Assembly: GCA_003024785.1 (NCBI GenBank)
Contig: PUQB01000791.1
Location: forward strand, 33,163 to 97,162
Origin: Selaginella tamariscina
Taxonomy: Eukaryota > Streptophyta > Lycopodiopsida > Selaginellales > Selaginellaceae
DNA length: 64,000 nucleotides
Direction: 5' to 3'
The position numbers were made by a program, and so were the translations under genes. The notes beneath the pieces were generated by a model, which was given only the letters and a program-made list of their open reading frames with translations, did no database searches and had not been told where the DNA came from. This document shows, piece by piece, positions 43,406 to 57,181 of the stretch (its first letter is position 1; every line of letters starts with the position of its first letter).

Positions 43406-44479
43406 TGACAAAGAAATATATAGGAGCAGAAATAGCTACGGAGCTCAAGGAAGGCGATGGCATGGTGAGCCTCAAAAGCATGGTCAGGTCCAAAAACAAC
43501 GAGGAACGTACTGCTGCTGCTTGTACGCTTGGTTCAGTCCCACTCTCTACCCAGCAGGTATACATATGTATATAGTATTAACGTAAATATGCTATATACA
43601 GACTGGTGGGGTGTGTGTGCGTGCGTGTGCGTGCCAAAAGGATATACATGATGTTAACCAGCTCATTTACAGATAAAGAGTTTGCTTGTGCCTGAATTTG
43701 TTGGCTGGACGGTAGACACATTATCGGAAGTACGGTCGAGCCGTCACGGTAGATCATTCACACGGATGATGTCAGAGATGTGTGAAGGTTTACTAGGCAT
43801 CATACTGCACATTCTCAAGTCGGATGACCCAGTTATACTGTCGGAACTAAGGCAACATGAGGCTGTAAGGGCGGTATTAAACCAGATGGACAGGCAGGGG
43901 GAGTTTTTAATAAAGAAGAGAGCTGCACTTGCCATCAAGATGATGTCGGAGAAAGCTGCGAGGTTGTGTAGGCAACCGGAGCCTCCAAGGAAGTCATTCT
44001 TCTGTTTCAATGTCAAGCGTGAGAGGACTTGTCCAGTTCATAACGGGGTGTGCGAGACAGGAAGCAGCTCCTTGTGCATGCTTGAGAATAAGTCGTTAGT
44101 TCCTGTGTTAGATCTTCTCGAGGAAGAAGACGAGGGTGTTCAGCTGGCAGCGATGGAGGCGATCTCCACCTTGTTTACGGACGCCGAGGGGATTCGTGGG
44201 GCTGTCGAGGAGATGGTCAAGGTGGACGGAGTGCGGAAGGTTATAGAGATGTTTTATGGGTTGCAGAGAGGGGAGTTGCAGGATAAGAGTGTGTGGGTTA
44301 TTGAGAGGATACTCCGGGTTGAGGAATACTCTAAGACTTATGCAGTTGACACCAGGTTGTTTAAGGCGTTGATTGAAGTGTTTAAGCATGGTAACCCTGC
44401 TTCTAAGGCGCTTGCTCAAGATTCCCTTACCAATATCAAGCACCTCTCTGGGGTTAGTGCTAAGAAGAAATTGAGATAA
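40362..44479 (+). CDS. U-box ARM-repeat E3 ubiquitin ligase (PUB42/43/44 clade), ten exons
   Basis: Transfers ubiquitin from an E2 to target proteins; the related SAUL1/PUB44 controls immunity and senescence in Arabidopsis. Exons: 40362-40757, 41169-41394, 41483-41754, 41853-42071, 42147-42450, 42505-42687, 42748-43040, 43200-43325, 43424-43557, 43673-44479. They give about 986 residues after one correction. The N-terminal helical UND-like region (1-207) precedes the U-box (about 218-290: FECPLTKQIMKDPVVLESEI, TYERGAIEEWF, CPVSGKPL). Armadillo-type helical repeats fill the rest (for example LRCAVRSLGSKEEEEKANAA, LVPVLDLLEEEDEGVQLAAM). One base is missing at the A run 42917-42918 (SRG-NTMHSEEVVHSLLGLM). 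The start at 40362 follows a CCACAG, so a 5' leader intron is possible. Longer than SAUL1, nearer PUB42 in size. Confidence 0.92.
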
Positions 44480-44810
44480 GTGTGATTTGGTTTTTTGTAT
44501 AGTAAAAAAAGAAGTTGCATTTGTTAAGCAGCGTGCTATACATGTATTTATATGGTTAAATACATATGCATATAGCAATTATATATATATCATACGTTAT
44601 ACCCTGTAGTGCAACAATTATATAAGACATTATCCTGTATTGATATATAAAACGTGTACTACATATACATACTATATATACATACATATTACTTTGTACA
44701 TGCAAAGAGTGTGTCTGTATAAATTTGCTATACATTTTAAACTTTGTAGGTATATGAGTTATATTAATATGTACGACAAGTCATATATAAATATCAACAA
44801 TATTCGCACA
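44480..44810. other. Ligase 3' region, no gene seen
   Basis: AT-rich with many short ATATAC repeats. It probably carries the ligase 3' untranslated region. Confidence 0.5.
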
Positions 44811-46110
44811 ACACTCCAAACTTCACCTGTTTAAAGTACACATCAGAACTTTACACGTTAAAACACATCAGAACGGAGAGACACACACACATGCGTGTGT
44901 ATAGCACGTACCGTACCTATCTTTAATATATATTATAATGCATTGTATTATAAATAAATTAAAGAAAATAAAACTTTGATATATAAATTTTTTATTTCTT
45001 TTTCCCTTGGGTTTTAATACTTTAAGTGATAATGATGATTAGTGTAAAAAGGAGGCTTATAACGGAAGTGGTCAGCATGTGTGTATGTGTGTTTCTTCAT
45101 GTCTGTACGTGCGTGCGTGCGTGTTACCGCTTTCTCTAAAAGAGCTAAGCGTACCAGCACCAATGGGTGATAAAAGAAACAGTTTTCACACAAGTTATTA
45201 TAAAATGACATTACAGCTTTTCATTTAAATCAAAGGCTAAGATTGAACCTTATTTTTAATTTAAGTAATAAGAATATTTCAAGTTATGTACTTATTAAAA
45301 TCAAAATATATTAATGAATTATAAAACATAATAAATACAAATATATGCATATATCAACTGGTGAAACACACACACACACACACACACATGTGTGTGTGTG
45401 TGTATAGATAGATAGATAGATAGATATAAGCGTGTGTAAGAAAATTAAAAATAAATAACATTATTTAATAAAACATAGTCTTTGTATTATAAGCAATAAA
45501 AATTAAACCACTATATATATATATAAAAGCTGTATAATACATGTAAAATTGTATGTGTTTATAAATATTAACATATATATATTGTAAGATAACTACGTAT
45601 TTACCGTAGTTATACATATATATTCAAATTTACATACATACCCATGTAAAAATTGAAATTTAAAAACCCTTCACAACATATTAAATGTATGTATATGTAT
45701 TACACCTACGTATGTGTGTATAAGCATAATTATATCTATCTAAATATATGTGATCAATCTATTTACACATCTCATTTCTTAGTATTTTAGTATAGTTTGT
45801 TACCATATATAACACTATATAAATATATTTTAAACTACATGTGAAATATGAATGTAAAACACACATATATGTCCGTACTGTGTTATATATATATATATAT
45901 AAAGGGTTTTGGAGAGGGAATGTGAAGCTTGTTTAATTTAATCCTTAATCTGTTTAACACCAATCAGTTTATCCCATTTTTTAAACTGTGTATGAATCTC
46001 CTGTTGTTCACACTTTCTTTACATTTCACTTCTCCATTCCTCCTCTCTTTTTAAACTGGTTCCATTCCCTCTCCAAAGCCCTTTTTATATATATATATAT
46101 AACACAGTAC
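44811..46110 (-). pseudogene. Decayed partial copy of the costars-ALIS-trihelix block
   Basis: Three anchors match the 5.8-9.0 kb block in the same order and orientation. (1) CAACACTCCAAACTTCACCTGT near 44811 equals the start of costars exon 2 near 5803-5822. (2) At 45130-45172 a stretch (AGAGCTAAGCGTACCAGCAC, then CAATGGGTGAT) matches ALIS exon 3 (8298-8330) and encodes on the minus strand PIGAGTLSS versus PIGAATLSS. (3) At 45965-46080, CAGTTTATCCCATTTTT, CATTTCACTTCTCCATTCCTC and CCATTCCCTCTCCAAA match the last trihelix exon at 8829-9010. Introns between anchors have shrunk or been replaced by CA/TG and GATA repeats. None of the three genes is complete. It is a non-functional fragmentary segmental duplication. 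Confidence 0.75.
45368..45425. repeat. (CA)n-(TG)n palindrome followed by (GATA)n
   Basis: A run of ACACAC passes through CATG into GTGTGT and then GATAGATA. It can form a hairpin and lies in the decayed duplicate. Confidence 0.9.
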
Positions 46111-46899
46111 GGACATATATGTGTGTGTGTGTGTTCGAGAGAGAGAGAAATCATTTTAATGTACCCAATCAATATGACGATGATTGTAAAATACACACAA
46201 ATGACGTACATACATGGGATGTTCGTATATATATATATATATATTTTCTTCCTATTTCCTCCGGTTGTTCTTGCTCATATCTAAGTAGCTTATACTTGTT
46301 TATGAAAGAGGCAGTGCAATTCTATTATAACAATATGAAGTTGTACATGAGAGTAACAGGTATTGCAGAACATATGATTAATGAAGTTAAGCAAGTCGAA
46401 TAAATATTTAATTTATAAGTTACATTGTTCTATATGTGGGTCACAAACATGCTTGAAACGATAAATTGATGTGAAGTTTGAACTTTATAAGTGTAGAATA
46501 TTTTACTTCTAGGGTTTTGGATATTACTTATATAGTTGCATTTGGCACAATAGATGTAAACTGCAGTTATCATGTTGTTATATCCTCAATCAATATTCTC
46601 ACTTAAGATTGGGAGAGTGGCTCCCCATTACAGTTTGACTCTCTCTCTCTCTCTCCCTCTCTCTTTCTCACACACGCACACACACATAAAGTATATATAC
46701 ACGATCACTGTGATATGATCACTTCAGTTTTCTTAGTTTGTAGTTGCGACTTCTCGTAAATAATTTTCCTGATGAAACCCAATAGCGTGTCACCGTCGTA
46801 CACACAGACTGTGTTATATAATATATTTATGTATTTAGCAAAAGTCAAGCAGCTTGAACAAGTCAGTTTACTATGCATTAGTTTGTCACAAAGAACGAA

Positions 46900-47358
46900 A
46901 TGGGGAGTTGGGACGAGTTCCTGGGAAACGGAATTCTGAAGGGAACAGATCGGATTTTCATATATGGAGGCTGGGATGACATCGATGCTGTCAGTGAGAT
47001 GTCAAAACGTGATATGAAACACTTGGTCTCTCTCCTATGCAGCAGGTTAGTTATACTATAAATTCTTAAAAATTGTTTATACATAATTATTATGATTTTA
47101 ATTAAATTAAATTAAATTCAGACGGCTTTGGAGCTGAGGAGCTACTTACTGGAGCGGTCGCTCTTGGCATATGGAGATGTCTTAGAAGAATCAGGCAAGA
47201 GTTTAGCACGGCTACTTCAAGATAGACCATCTACTTTAGTATCTCAGTATGGAATGAAACCAGGGCATGCATCACGATTCCTCAAGTATAACAAGAAGAA
47301 AGTTAACGATGGGCCAAGAGATTCCTGTGTTTTTACTTGCTCTATATGTAGTGGCTGA
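46900..47358 (+). CDS. Small protein of unknown function, two exons
   Basis: I do not recognise the family with confidence. Exon 1 (46900-47045) encodes MGSWDEFLGNGILKGTDRIF, then YGGWDDIDAVSEMSKRDMKH. Exon 2 (47122-47358) encodes TALELRSYLLERSLLAYGDV, then LEESGKSLARLLQDRPSTLV and SQYGMKPGHASRF, and ends in a short Cys-containing tail. Codon use and motif density look like real coding sequence, helical and charged, with a SAM-like feel in the second half. The exon junction as drawn is out of frame by one base, so a lost base or a different splice site is likely. It may be the end of a longer gene. It lies downstream of the decayed duplicate on the opposite strand. Confidence 0.5.
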
Positions 47359-50300
47359 TGATTATCTTGTACAGTTTGTACTGTTTATAAGAAAGTGTCA
47401 AAATTGTGAAGACATCTCAACTAATATTATATACTATAATTTATGATATAAGTTGTCAGTTTCTTATCAAAGAAAATATTTATTTATTTATTATCTGTAT
47501 ACTCGTGCTAAATGAGCTTATATCCTAATTATTATGGGTATGATAGATTAATCAATGTTTAACTCCCTCGACCTAGTTGTTTGGAATAGTTGGTGTCTAT
47601 ATGTAATGGATCTTCTATGAATAGTTGAAGACCAGTGTTTTTGGTGGGGTAAGAATGCCCTAGTTACATGGGGTACTCGCCATCCTAGATCCGTGCTAAA
47701 GTGCTTTGAGTTTTAATTGATTTTGTGAAGACAATAAAACCTTTTTAAATGATATACCAAAAGCAATTAAGAATGTGGCACCGCATATTTAAATATATAA
47801 TACTATGTATCATAAACTATTATTGTTTTATACTTATTATTACAGTGGATCTAACACAAACACACATACATATTAATTAACATAGAATTTAACTAAATAA
47901 TTCAAGTTGAATTTATTTGAGTTGCTAAAGACAATCTTAAATAAAGAACTTTAAGGAATTAAGAAGTTAAATTTACCATAAAAATAAATTTATGTTTAGC
48001 ATTAAATAATATTAGATTTATATATAAACAAAAAGGTGTTATTGATGGAATTTAACACGTATTTGGAAATGTGAAACCACATGCCCACAATAAATACAAT
48101 AAATATCTTTTATCAACAAAAAATACCCAATGGCATGTAACAACTTTAGGTTTTTTTTTTTTTCCATCTCATTTAAAGTCTTTTCAAAGTTAGTCGAAGA
48201 AATAGCTAGAGCAAAAACATAGGATGATGCTAAAAAATTGACTTTTACAACTTTGGTAGACATTGTTGAGACAAAGATTTATGATTCATATAATTGTGAT
48301 CATTATTATATTATTATCCAGCCGATTTTAATGTCTTTGAGATTTAGGCAAACCAGCATATTCATGTTGTGAACAGTGAAACAAAAACTTATTTTTATTT
48401 TAGTTAGTAAAAGATGAAGATTCTATGTGTTCATGTTGTAGTTATTTTGGAGAAAGTGCATGCAATATATGCACATCCTTGATACTCTTGACTTATAATG
48501 TGGTACTCACATTGGAGTAATATACTCATTTCATTTAGAGGGTTTACCAACTAATAATATGATATATCACCGAAAATATGTCATCTGCCTGATTGTCTGA
48601 AGAAAAATTAGATTCACATTAAGGATATTGATCATGAAAAGAGACATCATTTATGTTGTTATTCATTTATGTTGTAAAAGTTAAAATTACACGATACATA
48701 ACAACAACCTCTTATTTTCGAAATGATATTTCAAGGGCCAAGATTAAGAGTGAATTACATTTGAATGTGTCAACATAGTGGTGACTCACAACAATAATTA
48801 GTGGTCTTAGGCTACACACATTATATTCTTAACTAGGCCATAATTAACATTCATCTTTATGATCATTTATAAATTATGTGAAATATACTTATGTGTTTAT
48901 GATTAATGAATTCACCTTTTATCTTTTCAACCTACATTTGATGGAATAGCATATAATGACATGTGTTGAGAGAACAATGTTGCACTAACAAAAATTTTGA
49001 ATACTATGTTCAATATATGTCGAAAACAAAAACTTATTAACATCAATTTTGTGGGTTCATATATAACAAAGTTAGTACTATATGAGTACTTCTTTGTCAA
49101 GTATTCAATAATGATAATAAAATGAAAAGTTGGAAAAGAAGTTGTTTTTCCATTACATGCAATTAATAAGGCAAGTGACTAAGAAGTGGACTCCAAAAGA
49201 TACACGGTTAAGCATATGAATTTGGTGCATTTTTGGATGGAAACATTGACTTATGAACATAAAATGGAGAAACTAGTTATGTCAGAGTCTTTTTAAAATG
49301 AATGAGTATCAAATATTCACATATTGAAGACTTAGTTGGCATGGTTAATATTTTAATGGTAGAGATTTGTGATTTTATAAAAGAATGTGTGGCTAGCATA
49401 CCAACCACAAACAATGTGAAAGTGGTTTACGCAAGAGTAAAAAAGGCTTGATTAACAAAGTGTGTGACTTTATTAGAAATCAATAATGAGATGCGATCTT
49501 GCATAGTGTTAAGGTAAAGTTAGCACTAAATGGAAGGTATTCATGTTTTTGCTTTTTTAAAGACATGTTCATTGATAAATTTTGTCAAAAATTATCAATT
49601 AAAAAACTAACTATCATTATTAACCTTGTCAACACAAAGGAAAATCCTTTTTTAGGTGCCCCTTATATTTTTTAAGTCATGCGGTGGTATAAGACACATA
49701 GTGAGAATTTTTATTACATTTGAACACAATATATATACATGTATATATATATTATTATTATCTTAGCACCATAACCATAATGATATTAGATTAAAAAGTA
49801 TTGACAATTGAAAAATAAATAATCATGAAATCGTAATGTATAATAGTATTTGTGAAAAATATATATCATATATATGGTATATTTATGGAAAACATATATC
49901 ATAACCATAATGATAGATTTTTAAATATCCTAATAATAATATTCATGTGACTTGTGAAGCTATAATAATATTTACATGAGTAAATATATAGATCTTAATA
50001 TGTGATAATATTTAAACAGTTAAAATTTACATATTTATTTATAATGTGTGAATTCAAAATAGATTAGAAAAGTAAATAAATTAAAAGTACATAATATTCC
50101 TATAATTATTTACTAATAATAATAATTAAATATAAACATCTTATACTTATATATGATCTTAATATACGATAATCAATATATTTATAACATGTGTGAAGAT
50201 CTTAATATTTAATAACTCTAGCATGTGATAATATTCACATAACCAAATATTATTTAAGGTTATTTATAATTAAAATGAAAGTCTAAACAAGTGATTATTT

Positions 50301-52194
50301 ATTTATTTATCCAATTGATTATGTGCACTTACCAGATCTAAACTTAATGTATATATAATAATTTTGTATGAAATTTATTTTCAATCTTGAAATTTCACTT
50401 AGAAAATGAAGTTTTTCTTTGACAAACATTGTATTTGAAAAATTCACAAGAATACTAATGTTATCATTCATTATTTTTTACTTCCGAACTAGTGAATATA
50501 AAAAATGTTAAATGGTAAAGAAACAATTATCTAGTTTTGCATTTGTATTTTAAAATGCAGATGCCTCTTCATTTCAAATATAAATGTGTTTTTCTTTTTT
50601 TATAATTACACACCATGTTTATATAAAGAAAAATAAGTCATCTTAAATGATTAATTACCTCTTTCAAATGTTGTAAAAACCATGCCCAGTTTGCATCATT
50701 CCCAACATTAATCACTGCTTCTTTAACATTCATGCTTGTAGCAGTCAATAAACAATTCAAAAACCACCATTTTAATTTAAATCGATAAAATATTTATAAT
50801 ATTGAAATTGATTAATGATGTTTCAAATGAAATAAACAATTACTTAAAACATCCATCTTCATCTTTTTTTAAAGATGTTTTATTTTCAAGATTATTCTCC
50901 ATGATTTTTTATTTTTTAATAATATAATGTAAGCATAGCATAAGCTTGAGCATGATCCTCATGAATCTTCTACATAGCTTTCTCTTTCTTTTTTAAACTT
51001 TCAAGTAAGATACATTAATATCATTCTCATATCTTATATCCCAATTTTATTTTCCGCCTTTAATTTGGACTCTTCCATTAAGTTTTGTTAAAGTCTTTTA
51101 GTAATTCATTTGAAAAAGCTTCTTTGTTCCTTAAATGTAATACTCCACCACATTCATGAGTATCATTACATGTTTTGATTGAACAAGTTGATTCTCCCTC
51201 CAATATAGAAATATGTAATTTCCATGAGGAACCCTCATTCTTATAAACTAATGTGTATCTTTTATGATATGATATAACCATTTAAAGCTTAAACATCAAT
51301 AATCTATTGTTTAATCATCTTTTGTAGTTAATTAATCAAATTGAAACGATCTTCTACATTAATCACCATCATACACAAAACCTCAAATAATTAACCCTAA
51401 TTAACAAATTTGCCCAATTTATTTAGTATATTCTAAAATATTTTAAATGAAGTGTGTTGAAGGGTTGAGTAAGTGTATTTGTAAAATTGAAATGTTCATA
51501 AAAGCAAATTTGTAATTTAAAATACAAAAATTTTAAAGGAAAATTTGTAAATTTATCAAATTTAAGGGGCATAATTTTCCTTAAAGATAATAAATGTTAA
51601 TAAATTTTGTATGATATAAATTAATAAATGGAAATAAACTGAATGTATAAATGTATATTGTATAAATGAAGACTTTAGAAGCAGGATGCATACACATATT
51701 ATGATGTTTTTATTCAAATACTATCTACGGATCCTGATGCATACAGTAACACTTTCAAAGTATAAAGTTAATACACTTTTTCTTAAGTTTATAAGATAAT
51801 TACATATCAAACAATGCATTTGCACACAAATTAAAATGAACACATGTAAGTAACAAACATATTAAGCAAATATTTAATACCCCAAAAAACACATTCAACA
51901 CTCATTCATGATGGGTATTTTATTTATTTATAAATAAACAAAAATATACATATATTTATCTAATATGTATATAAATTAGGAGAATTGAGTTAAATCTAAC
52001 AAGTAGAAGTAGTAAGTCTACGTGTGATAAAGAGTTTATAAATATAAATGTGTGTGTGTAATTGTAAGAGTTAGTTGATAATATTTTATAAAAGCAATCC
52101 AAGACGACTCTTAATATATGTAGAAAATATGCTTGTAAGCAATTTTTAAAGTTACAATATAATGGAGAGAGGAAGAGTTATATAATGTGTATGT

Positions 52195-52229
<35 letters not shown>

Positions 52230-52706
52230 CACTTAAATGCTAAATATAAACCCTAGACCTTAAATGCAAAGAACTCTAAACCCTAAATCATGTGTGTTTG
52301 TGTATAATATACAAACATGGTATGTTGTGTATATGTATATCAATATAAGTTTTATATAATATTTAATTTTTAATATATGAAAATAATATTCTTTAATTTT
52401 TTAGTATAAAAAGTATTGTATAATATTAATATATATATATGAATTAAAACTATATATTCACATAGATAATCAAATATATAAAGTTTTTACTAACTTTCTA
52501 TATATTTGAAAATCAAGGAATATTATATGACTTTATGCATAACTATATATATTTATATCTATATACATATACATAAACACAATGTATGTAGGTTATGTAT
52601 AAAATACATATACACACTACACATATATTACATGATATAATATTCATATTATCTATTATATATGTGATATTTTGATATAATATACATGGGTCCATATATA
52701 TACTAC

Positions 52707-52750
<44 letters not shown>

Positions 52751-53450
52751 GTTTAATATTTATTGATATAAAGTTTAAGATTGATGACCATGTTTAAAAG
52801 TGAAATATTCTTTACTTAAATAATATTCTTGAAATAATAAGAACAAAATTAAGAAAATCTCATTTAAAAAATTGTAAAGTATTTCATTAAATTTCATATA
52901 ATTATGTAGCTTGTATTATTTCATATTATTAAAAATCATTTAATTATGCATTAAAATCATTAAAATATATGTTACACCACTCTTAGTGTGAATTAGTTAT
53001 TTATGTTAAATTTCTTTATTTGAACAAATTGTCATTAGTTTAAAATTTACTGTCTTGTTAGCATGATATATAATTTTGAAAACACATTGAATTTCCTTAT
53101 CAAATTAAGATTTGTATCTCTCACAAGGGTTTCTCATTTCAATTGTTTTCTTTTTTCAAAAATTACATTAGAATAACAATAAACAAAAGAGCCATTGTTT
53201 TCCATAAAAGCACAAGTAAATATAATGAACAATAATTAAGAACTACTTTGTAAAGAACAGTTGCACCTGGTCGTCGAACATGCGACAGGGGCAAAGGGAT
53301 AATAATAGATCATGTTGGGTGGTCCGGGGAACAACGAGGCGATCGATGGGGGTTTTGACCAAGCACTTTAATTCAACAAAATTTAGGGTTTAAGGGTCCT
53401 TAGATTTACACTCTCTATGTAAATTCCCATCTTTAGTGTTTAGTGTTGAA
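47359..53450. other. Six kilobases of AT-rich DNA, no gene seen
   Basis: Stops are dense in all frames and no conserved motif was found. AT-dinucleotide tracts occur at 52209-52228 and 52715-52748. The stretch may hold older decayed transposons that cannot be recognised by eye. Confidence 0.5.
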
Positions 53451-53456
53451 GTTTAG

Positions 53457-53540
53457 GGCGGGATTTATCCTGTCAAGAATTCAAAGTGACACAGAAGTGT
53501 GGCCAAGATGAATCCCACCACCAATTGTATTCATCCCACC
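53457..53540. repeat. Degenerate copies of the GGCGGGATTAATCCCGCC motif
   Basis: GGCGGGATTTATCCTGTC at 53457-53474 and the half sites GATGAATCCCACCACC and TATTCATCCCACC at about 53507-53540 resemble the palindrome of the two arrays. They lie about 0.5 kb beyond the stop of the DUF7869-type gene, so that gene has related sequence on both sides. Confidence 0.5.
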
Positions 53541-54059
53541 ATACAATCCTCTATGCAAGTTGTAACTAAAATGGGCATGGCTATAGTCCCATTTCCTAAT
53601 AATTAGCAATTTTAGCTATTTAATTAGCATTTTCTAATATTAAAGGAATATTCTTTAGAATATATGTTTGAAAAGAGAATATTCTTTAGAATATTCTATT
53701 TTGTATTCTACCCTTTAATAAATTATAGCATTCATTGAACAAAAATTAATAACATTATAAAAGTAGAATGTATTAAATTATATAATATATTGCCTAATAT
53801 AACAATTAAGGAAGAGCATAAGAGGTACATTATATAAATATTGATGTTGTTATTAAAATATTAATATTTAAATATAACATTATTAATTAAAAATTTGTAG
53901 TAGTAATAATATATATATAAAATCCTATAATAATATAGTCAATCTTCCATATCATTTTTTAAATTTATATAGTTAAGTATACAATTTGGTACTATTATTA
54001 AAGAGTTTATAATAATTATGAATATTAAATATATGATATTTTATAATTTTGTAATTGCT

Positions 54060-57000
54060 TTAAGCTTCAGAAAACATACATTCCCTTGCAGTTTTGTTAA
54101 TCGTGACTTTATCAACGCTTCTTGACATCCACCCATATCGAATGGATTTAACATTTATAAAACATGCTGGGTCTTTTTGATTGGGAGACCATGTTTTCTC
54201 TAGGCATCCATTATATCTTTCGCTCTCCTTCTCGTGTCGCCTTTTTTGTGGTTTGAACCATGCAACCTTAACAATACTATTTTTTGTGATTACTTCAGGT
54301 GTGTCGATAATTTGACCCATCCAAATAGGCTGATTATATGACGCATCTGGAGTAATGAGAACCATCATTAGTTTTTGAAGATCCTTGCAGCAATCAAAGT
54401 ATGCTTTAGGTTTTTGGTTCCTTTGTCCAACAAAGTGTGGGGTTTGCACTTCCACATCACTACTGGCTTCTATGTCGTCTATGCTCAGTGATGTCATTTC
54501 AATCTCCTCTCGCCACCTTGTTTTAGGCCAGAAAGGGTGTTGCAATTCTGTACTTGTGACAGTAGGCCCTTCCAACTCTCGAACAACAGTCTCCCAATAG
54601 TTGACCACATGCTTATATAGTTCTGAGTAACCAGTTGCCTTATCAGAATTCTTTGGCATCGATTTTTGAACCCATGCCACATATTTTTTGATGCCATCAA
54701 TAATAACCTCTTGTTCCTTGAGCTGGGCACTCAATGGAATAGGGGTCTGGTTGTCCTTCTGGGAAGTGGCTTTCCATCCTCTCCACTTTTGAAGAGCATT
54801 AAGCCTCTTTCGGTAACCACTCCTGCTCTGATGGCCGTAACTTGTACTGCATAATAGGTATACCATCTCGTATGGAGAAAAAGATTGTAGCGGCACAAGG
54901 TGACCAACTAAAGAATCACTCCCTTCTTTTATATACTCCTTGAGAAATTTTTTGAAGTCTGGCACCTCAGTCACAAGCAAAGCACAACTTTTTTTGGAGA
55001 TGCAATTTTCAAAAAGATTCATCATATGCGGTAAGGTAAGTGCACTTGTCCTTTTTGTAGAGTTGGAGACCTTGCTGAAGAACGCATCAATATCTTCATG
55101 AGTGTGACCAACCATAAGGAAACTGAGCGTGATTGTTTCAAACACACCTTTGGCAACAAGCATTGACAAGTATGCTAGCACATATCTAGAAAATAAAAGT
55201 AAGTATGAGCTTGAGAAACCCTTAAGTAAAATGATTTACCTATTTTTGTTCTCGCCTGCACAATTATCCATCTGTAAAAGCAAATGACGAGGAAGCTTAT
55301 TTGATGTTGAGGACACATGTACACTATTTGAGCTAGATCCCTCCACTGAACCTGAACTCTCAACAGGGCCATCTGTTTTTTGTGCAGGTTGCTGACAATG
55401 CCTCTCATATTCCCAAGTAGCCTCAAGTGCAGACGTGTTCATGAGAGCATTATGTAAAGGTTGAAGGTGTTGTTTCTTCACTTTGAGATCACTGATAGGA
55501 CTTGTCTGTGAGTGGGCTTCAAGGTTTCTGAAACACATGGCTAACGACCCAATAGTGAAATTGGAGTCGCTAGACCAATGTGGAAGTGAAAAGTGTCCAT
55601 ATGACTCACAACCGTGTCCATGTGTTAGCACACCTGTCAAAGAAATCGGAAGTTTCATGACATTTCCAAGGCACTTTGGTGTTGCAAAGAGCTTTGGAAT
55701 GCTGGTCTTTGAATGATCCATCTTGTCATGGATCAAGCACAGGTACTCTGATGGGCGTGACACAGAAAGCATGCGGTGTGCATAGTACTGAGACCGGCAA
55801 GTTTGTTGTGCAATCATGTGGGCCTCCATCTTCCTTTGAATGGTAGTGATCTCCACCAAGGTTTTTGCACAAGCCTCTGCAGCCTTCAATGATGTACAAG
55901 TGTCACACTTAGAAAAGCTAGAGTGTTTTGCAATCTCCACATCCTTAAAATGAGTATTCCATATGTTGTTGAAGGTACCAGTGCAGATTGCTTGGAGCCC
56001 CATCAAACTGAGGCACTTGTTCACATGTTCACACAGTTTCAATTGAGTGTAGATTGAAGGTAAAACCTTGAGATTTTCCCTGACCCTGCATTTTGTGGTT
56101 CGGCATTTGTGAGGCATCCTGTCTGCATTTGCTTCCACAAAAGCCTTGAGTATCTCTATGGCTGCCATGATGTGAGAGCGGGTTTTGACCAAGCAGTGTT
56201 CCCATGAACTGAGGTTCGCGCTCCATCTAGCCACTCATCCCTCCGACGGTAGAACGTGGTCTTTGGGATCCCGTATATACTGTACCAAGCTTTGAAGCAG
56301 ATGGCCACCTTATTAAATACCATGGATGTACTCTGATAACCTGTGTCCGAGGCCATTCCATCAATACACCCAGTTAGTGCAGCATATACAAACTCATGCC
56401 TTTGCTTTTGGGTGAGCATACGAAAGACATGTCTACATTGGGTAATTTCATTCCGGTCTGCCATCTGACAACACTTCTTCTTGCAACAGTCAATCGTGGA
56501 AATGCTCGTAACACTTTCGGAAGATGTAGGATCCATCTTTACCCTCTTGCTGAAACTTGCAGGGGAAGATCTACAACCCATGAATCGCCTTTTTCTTACA
56601 ATAGGACCAATGCAAGGAACCTCTTCAAATATGAGTTGTTCTTCCGGGTTGTTATTATTGAAATCCAACCCAGAATATGTTGAACCATCTTGCCGTCTTA
56701 ATTCAGATGTTCGCCACCTCACGAGGGATCCAGGATACAATGTGCCATTAGGTGAAACCTCTGTCACAACTACACCCACGAAGTCGGACCCTAGTTTCTC
56801 TTCTGACACTGCTTCCATTGGATTTATAGCTGTGATGATGCCTCTTCCGACTTCAATCTCACGAAGAAAGAGAATCACCTCATCCATCACAGCAGGCAAG
56901 CCATCATCTGGTAAACTCGTGCTACTATTTGTTTGTGACTCTGCATATTCTGTGTCAGCCTTGACTTCATCCAAATTCCACAATACAGGAGAACCCTCCT

Positions 57001-57181
57001 CAAATTCCATTCCCAGAACCTCAACATGCTTGTAAATGGTGTTCACCCATACGTACACACAAGATCCTTGGGCAATATTGTGACATGATGCATTATTATC
57101 TCGAACTTCCACAGTTCCAGTGCCAACTATCTCGTTGTTCCGAAGAAGACATACTTTATCTCCAGTATTAAACATATTGTC
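54060..57181 (-). CDS. DUF7869-type transposase-like protein
   Basis: Large protein (about 1000 residues). The exon at 57181-55240 and the last exon 55185-54060 join at ENKNR-YVLAYL. The 57181 end is preceded by TGTGCAG, so an upstream exon is likely; the first internal ATG is at 57175. The N-terminal part starts DNMFNTGDKVCLLRNNEIVG. A middle part has RRRDEWLDGARTSVHGNT and RSHIMAAIEILKAFVEANAD, followed by RMPHK. Cys pairs (CRTTKC; SKCDTC) suggest a zinc site. The core has LLQMDNCAGENKNRYVLAYL and FLMVGHTHEDIDAFFSKVS, the hallmark of DUF7869-type proteins, with conserved Asp/Glu/His that could bind metal. One C is missing at the run 56180-56182. Long, nearly uninterrupted exons contrast with the host genes here. 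A mobile or recently mobile origin is likely; the enzyme activity is unproven. Confidence 0.75.

Noticed and set aside
48039-51281. Scattered minus-strand frames of 67-74 residues
   Set aside because: Short, low-complexity, AT-rich and without motifs; expected by chance in 6 kb.
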